Below are positions 60,887 to 64,000 of a DNA stretch of 64,000 bases, piece after piece (within the stretch, counting starts at the first letter, position 1; every line of letters starts with the position of its first letter). The DNA is taken from NCBI RefSeq assembly GCF_042676065.1, contig NZ_JBHTJO010000001.1, positions 186,001 through 250,000 of the forward strand, given 5' to 3'. The notes beneath the pieces are model-generated. The model was not told the DNA's origin. It worked only from the letters and a program-made list of their open reading frames with translations, and did no database searches. This DNA comes from Methyloligella solikamskensis (GTDB taxonomy: Bacteria > Pseudomonadota > Alphaproteobacteria > Rhizobiales > Methyloligellaceae). The translations under genes and the position numbers were made by a program.

Positions 60887-61714
60887 TCAGCGGAGCCTCG
60901 GGGAACCCTCGTCGAGATCCTCGGCATGCATCAAGCCTAGGGCGTAATTGCGCAAAGAGTGCACGGCCGCCTTGGCGTCGAAGTCTGGGTCGATGACGGA
61001 GCGGACCATGACGCCGTCGAGATAGGTTGAGAACAGCTCGATCATGCGGTCGATCTCGGCGGCGCTGAAGCGGCCCTTGCTTGCTTCGCTCATGGCTGCG
61101 GCGAGGATATCGTGCTCGCCTTCGTAGAACCGCTTGATGGCGTCGTCGATGCGGGCGACACGCGTGGCGGAGCTCGCATAGTCCACGCTGATCTTCACGA
61201 ATTTCCGGATCAGCTCGAGCTGCTCGACATGGGTTTCGAGCCAGTTGGCGATCACCGCTTCGGGATCGCCGTCCGCCGGGCGCCGCGCCTCGAACGCCTC
61301 CATGGTGCGCTGGACGGCGGTTTCGACCGTATCGCGGAACAGATCTTCCTTGTCGTCGAAGTAGTAGTAGATCATCGCCGTGTTGAGGCCGGTGGCCTGG
61401 CCGATCTCCTTGATGGTCACGGCGGAGAAGCTCTTCTGGGCGAAGAGGTCCAGGGAGACGTCGCGGATGCGCGCGGCGTTCTTGGAAGCCCGCTGGCCGC
61501 TGCGGCCGGCCGACTTCACCTTGCGGGCAGCCGTTGCCGACGATGTCATACGGCGGGCTTTGACGGCCGGAGCCTTGCTCTTTCGCGCCGCAGTCCCGGC
61601 GGAGGTCTTCTTTGCCGGGCCGGGCTGCGAACGCGAAGCGGTAGCCTTCCCACTCTCGGCTTTCGTCCCCGTCTTGCGGGTCCCTTTTTTCGTTCCGACG
61701 TTCTTGCCGCGCAT
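60887..61714 (-). CDS. TetR/AcrR-family regulator with long lysine/alanine-rich N-terminal tail
   Basis: From the ATG at 61714 the product has 275 residues (GTG 61729 is possible). The helix-turn-helix domain starts only at about residue 80: ASKNAARIRDVSLDLFAQKS, FSAVTIKEIGQATGLNTAMI, YYYFDDKEDLFRDTVETAVQ. Ahead of it are about 75 residues made mainly of K, R, A, S, T and G (KKGTRKTGTKAESGKATASR, PAKKTSAGTAARKSKAPAVK), like a histone H1 or Hc1-type tail, which should bind DNA non-specifically. The C-terminal ligand domain follows family length. It diverges from the glutamine synthetase genes, which it may control. Confidence 0.88.
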   Translation of the reverse strand: MRGKNVGTKKGTRKTGTKAESGKATASRSQPGPAKKTSAGTAARKSKAPAVKARRMTSSATAARKVKSAGRSGQRASKNAARIRDVSLDLFAQKSFSAVTIKEIGQATGLNTAMIYYYFDDKEDLFRDTVETAVQRTMEAFEARRPADGDPEAVIANWLETHVEQLELIRKFVKISVDYASSATRVARIDDAIKRFYEGEHDILAAAMSEASKGRFSAAEIDRMIELFSTYLDGVMVRSVIDPDFDAKAAVHSLRNYALGLMHAEDLDEGSPRLR

Positions 61715-61879
61715 TCCGTTCCCGCCCACTCCTTCCTCACCCTAGCGGAGCGAACGCGAATTTCCACAATTTGTAGGCGTGAAATCGCCTGCGCCCGATG
61801 ATTAGGCAAAGTCTGCCGCATAAGTCGGCAATCTAGGCATGCACAGCGTGTTAATTAATGAATTAATTGAACTCCCAAA

Positions 61880-61896
61880 TGGCATGCTCGTTGCTT
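61880..61896 (+). promoter_or_regulatory. sigma-54 promoter of the glutamine synthetase genes
   Basis: TGGCATG-CTCG-TTGCTT has GG and GC exactly at -24/-12 spacing and matches the consensus TGGCACG-N4-TTGCW with one change (T for C). Transcription would start near 61906, about 40 nt before the ATG at 61947. An AT-rich palindrome (TTAATTAATGAATTAATTGA, 61851-61870) lies just upstream and may be a regulator site. The promoter implies activation by NtrC or another sigma-54 enhancer-binding protein. Confidence 0.82.
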
Positions 61897-61946
61897 GAAC
61901 TTTCGGGATGAATGCCCGGCAACATCGCGGCGAACGAAGGAACGTA

Positions 61947-63302
61947 ATGACCCAGAAAACACACTACCCGCAGACGAAGGATGGGCTCGAAGCCGCTGGC
62001 GTGAAATATCTGGCCGCCAGCTTCGTGGATATGCACGGCGTGTCGAAAGCCAAGATGGTGCCGATCCACCACTACGACCGGATGATGGAAGGATCGGAGC
62101 TGTTCACCGGCGCGGCGCTGGACGGCGTACCTCAGGAGGTCAGCGACGAGGAGGTCGCCGCAGTGCCGGATCCGGCATCGGCGAAGATCCTGCCCTGGGA
62201 CCCGGAGGTAGCCTGGTTCGCCTCGGACTTGCGCTGCGAGGGCAAGCCTTTCGAAGCCGGAAGCCGCAACATCCTGAAGCGGGTGCTGAGCCAAGCGGAA
62301 CATCGGGGATACGGCCTGAATCTCGGCATGGAGGCGGAATTCTTCGTGCTGGAGGACACACCGGACGGCGGGTACACGCCGGTCTCCAAGCGGCACAATC
62401 TGGAGAAGCCGGCCTACGATCTGGCGCGTCTCCTGGACAACAAGGCGTGGTTCGGTCCGCTGGCGGAAGCCATGGATGGGCTCGACTGGGGTCTCTACTC
62501 CTTCGACCACGAGGACGGGATCGGCCAAGTCGAGTTCGACTTCAAATTCTTCCCCGCCCTTCAGATGGCCGACAACTACGTCTTCTTTCGCATGATGGCG
62601 AATGAGATTGCCCGCCAGCATGGGGCGTTCGCCACCTTCATGCCGAAGCCATTCGGGGACCGGGCCGGGTCGGGCGCGCATTACAACATGTCGCTCTACG
62701 ACCTGGAGTCGGGCGGGAATCTCTTCGCGGCGGATGACGACCCGCGCGGCAACCACCTCTCGACCCTCGGCTATCAGTTCACCGCCGGCATTCTGAAGCA
62801 CCTGCCGGCCATCTGCGCCGTCGTGGCACCGTTTGTGAATAGCTACAAGCGGCTGGTGAAGCAGGGCTCCATGTCGGGCTTCACCTGGGCCCCGATCTTT
62901 TGCTGCTACGGCAACAACAACCGGACCAACACGGTGCGCATCCCGCTGGAAGGAAAACGTGTGGAGCTGCGAGCCGCGGATAGCGCCTGCAATCCGTATC
63001 TGGGTGCTGCGCTGGTGCTTGCCGCCGGTCTGGAAGGGATCGAGCAGGAGCTCGACCCCGGCGAGCCCCATACGGAGAACATGTATCTCAAGACGCAAGA
63101 GGATCTGGAGAACGCCGGCATCGAGATGCTGCCCAAGACCCTCAACCACGCGCTTGATGCATTCGAAGCCGATCCGCTCACCAAGACCGTGTTCGGCGAG
63201 GCGATGCATGGCTCCTGGCTCGATTTCAAGCGCCAAGAGTGGCTGGCCTACATGAACCATGTCTCCGACTGGGAGAAGGATCGGTATCTGAAATTTTTCT
63301 AG
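61947..63302 (+). CDS. GlnT-type (type III-like) glutamine synthetase family protein, copy 1
   Basis: From the ATG at 61947, with GAAGGA 5 nt upstream, the product has 451 residues. It belongs to the GlnA superfamily: the N-terminal beta-grasp part holds KYLAASFVDMHGVSKAKMVP, and the catalytic part holds GMEAEFFVLEDT, GLYSFDHEDGIGQVEFDFKF, GDRAGSGAHYNMSLYD and NRTNTVRIPLEGKRVELRAA. The order and length fit the GlnT/type III glutamine synthetase group, which also contains gamma-glutamylmethylamide synthetases; ammonia or methylamine as substrate cannot be decided here. It has a sigma-54 promoter and a divergent TetR regulator, and is followed by a second close paralogue 35 nt downstream. Confidence 0.88.
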   Translation: MTQKTHYPQTKDGLEAAGVKYLAASFVDMHGVSKAKMVPIHHYDRMMEGSELFTGAALDGVPQEVSDEEVAAVPDPASAKILPWDPEVAWFASDLRCEGKPFEAGSRNILKRVLSQAEHRGYGLNLGMEAEFFVLEDTPDGGYTPVSKRHNLEKPAYDLARLLDNKAWFGPLAEAMDGLDWGLYSFDHEDGIGQVEFDFKFFPALQMADNYVFFRMMANEIARQHGAFATFMPKPFGDRAGSGAHYNMSLYDLESGGNLFAADDDPRGNHLSTLGYQFTAGILKHLPAICAVVAPFVNSYKRLVKQGSMSGFTWAPIFCCYGNNNRTNTVRIPLEGKRVELRAADSACNPYLGAALVLAAGLEGIEQELDPGEPHTENMYLKTQEDLENAGIEMLPKTLNHALDAFEADPLTKTVFGEAMHGSWLDFKRQEWLAYMNHVSDWEKDRYLKFF

Positions 63303-63337
63303 GGGATTCGGGAACGAGAACTCTGAGGGAGATCAGC

Positions 63338-64000
63338 GTGAGCAAAGACTACCCAACGAAAGAAGAGCTGGAACAAGCCGGCGTGAAGTATCTCGCCGCG
63401 AGCTTCGTGGACATGCACGGGGTGCCGAAGGCGAAGATGGTCCCGATCCATCACTACGACCGGATGATGGAGGGCTCGGAGCTGTTCACCGGCGCGGCGC
63501 TGGACGGCGTGCCCCAGGAGGTGAGTGACGAGGAGGTGGCTGCGGTCCCGGACCCGGCGTCCGCCAAGATCCTGCCCTGGGACCCGGAGGTGGCGTGGTT
63601 CGCCTCGGACCTGCGCTGCCACGGCAAGCCCTTCGAGGCGGGCAGCCGCAACATCCTGAAGCGTGCGCTCGACAAGGCGGCCGAAAAGGGTCTCGGCATG
63701 AATCTCGGCATGGAGGCCGAGTTCTTCGTGTTCGAGGACACCGAGGACGGCACGTTCGAGCCGGTCTCCAAGCGGCCCCAGCTCGACAAGCCCTGCTACG
63801 ACCTGGTGCGCCTGCTCGACAACAAGCCATGGCTGCGGGACATCGTGGAAGCGGTGGAGGAGTTCGATTGGGGCCTCTACTCCTTCGACCACGAGGACGG
63901 CGTCGCCCAGGTTGAGCTGGACTTCACCTATTTCCCGGTCCTGGAGATGGCGGACAATTTCGTCTTCCTGCGCATGATGGCAGGCGAGATCGCGCGCCAG
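63338..64000 (+). CDS. GlnT-type glutamine synthetase family protein, copy 2 (cut by window end)
   Basis: The gene starts at GTG 63338, with GAGGGA 7 nt upstream, and stays open to the last base, giving 221 residues so far. Its N-terminal 100 residues are almost identical to copy 1 (KYLAASFVDMHGVPKAKMVP, SELFTGAALDGVPQEVSDEE, AAVPDPASAKILPWDPEVAW), then the two diverge (KGLGMNLGMEAEFFVFEDTE, KRPQLDKPCYDLVRLLDNKP). It retains the GMEAEFF metal-ligand region. The tandem pair should be cotranscribed from the sigma-54 promoter before copy 1. Specialised roles for the two copies, or a hetero-oligomer, are possible but unknown. Confidence 0.9.
   Translation, partial: MSKDYPTKEELEQAGVKYLAASFVDMHGVPKAKMVPIHHYDRMMEGSELFTGAALDGVPQEVSDEEVAAVPDPASAKILPWDPEVAWFASDLRCHGKPFEAGSRNILKRALDKAAEKGLGMNLGMEAEFFVFEDTEDGTFEPVSKRPQLDKPCYDLVRLLDNKPWLRDIVEAVEEFDWGLYSFDHEDGVAQVELDFTYFPVLEMADNFVFLRMMAGEIARQ

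Noticed and set aside
61863..63260. Minus-strand open frame of 465 codons opposite glutamine synthetase copy 1, with a similar one opposite copy 2
   Set aside because: Both are shadows produced by codon use; their likeness to each other only reflects that the two sense genes are paralogues.

Overview
The window looks like chromosome of a GC-rich alphaproteobacterium, most likely of the Rhizobiales/Hyphomicrobiales type. Pointers to this are ornithine-lipid synthesis by OlsB, an OpgC-type glucan modifier, the hemC-hemD-mic60-hemY cluster with a bacterial mitofilin, a Ku/LigD end-joining pair, an AI-2E/pyrF/YggT neighbourhood downstream of dnaKJ, and candidate promoters that fit alphaproteobacterial RpoH and EcfG consensus patterns. 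Almost everything is ordinary core genome. The clear exceptions are the first 1.5 kb and a few unusual genes listed under findings.

Layout. 1-1560: a piece of accessory DNA, visibly less GC-rich than the rest, with a possible ribbon-helix-helix/toxin pair and a coiled-coil/winged-helix protein; it abuts a comM (Mg-chelatase-like AAA+) gene that has lost its N-terminal half. 2.5-8.1 kb: opgC, a degenerate SGNH-hydrolase-like protein, a hybrid sensor kinase and olsB. 8.2-15.8 kb: the heat-shock block hrcA, grpE, (pyrE, alkB, a methyltransferase), dnaK, dnaJ, with a good RpoH-type promoter before dnaK. 15.9-21 kb: AI-2E transporter, flavin reductase, pyrF, yggU, yggT, tRNA-Ala, a small multidrug exporter and a short-chain dehydrogenase. 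21-28.5 kb: an exported protein of unknown function, Ku and LigD (non-homologous end joining), a thioredoxin-reductase-like flavoprotein, an extensin-like lipoprotein and a lipid kinase.

28.5-32.2 kb is one large autotransporter built of about ten ~60-residue repeats. tRNA-Thr follows, then a DUF4336 protein, hemY, mic60, hemD and hemC (all minus strand), diverging from tsaD, gpsA, a YciI-like protein, an EVE protein, a DUF1761 protein and acetyl-CoA synthetase. 43.8-47.6 kb holds a GMC oxidoreductase with a small Tat-targeted partner, an acyltransferase and a globin-like protein that lacks the proximal histidine. 47.8-54 kb is htpX, an rsmB-like RNA methyltransferase, a heparinase II/III protein and purH. 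54-58.8 kb is a minus-strand run of MFS transporter, two TPM-domain proteins, LemA and an MscS channel. An L,D-transpeptidase behind a candidate EcfG promoter follows. The window ends with a TetR regulator carrying a long histone-like basic tail, diverging from two tandem GlnT-type glutamine synthetase genes preceded by a near-perfect sigma-54 promoter; the second copy runs off the right edge.

Functional threads: protein folding and stress (HrcA, GrpE, DnaK, DnaJ, HtpX), envelope build and repair (OpgC, OlsB, extensin-like protein, L,D-transpeptidase, LemA/TPM, MscS), haem synthesis coupled to a membrane-shaping protein, pyrimidine and purine synthesis (PyrE, PyrF, PurH), DNA repair (AlkB, Ku, LigD), and nitrogen assimilation under sigma-54 control. 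No CRISPR array, rRNA operon, prophage or complete insertion sequence was seen. Families were assigned by reading motifs, without database searches.
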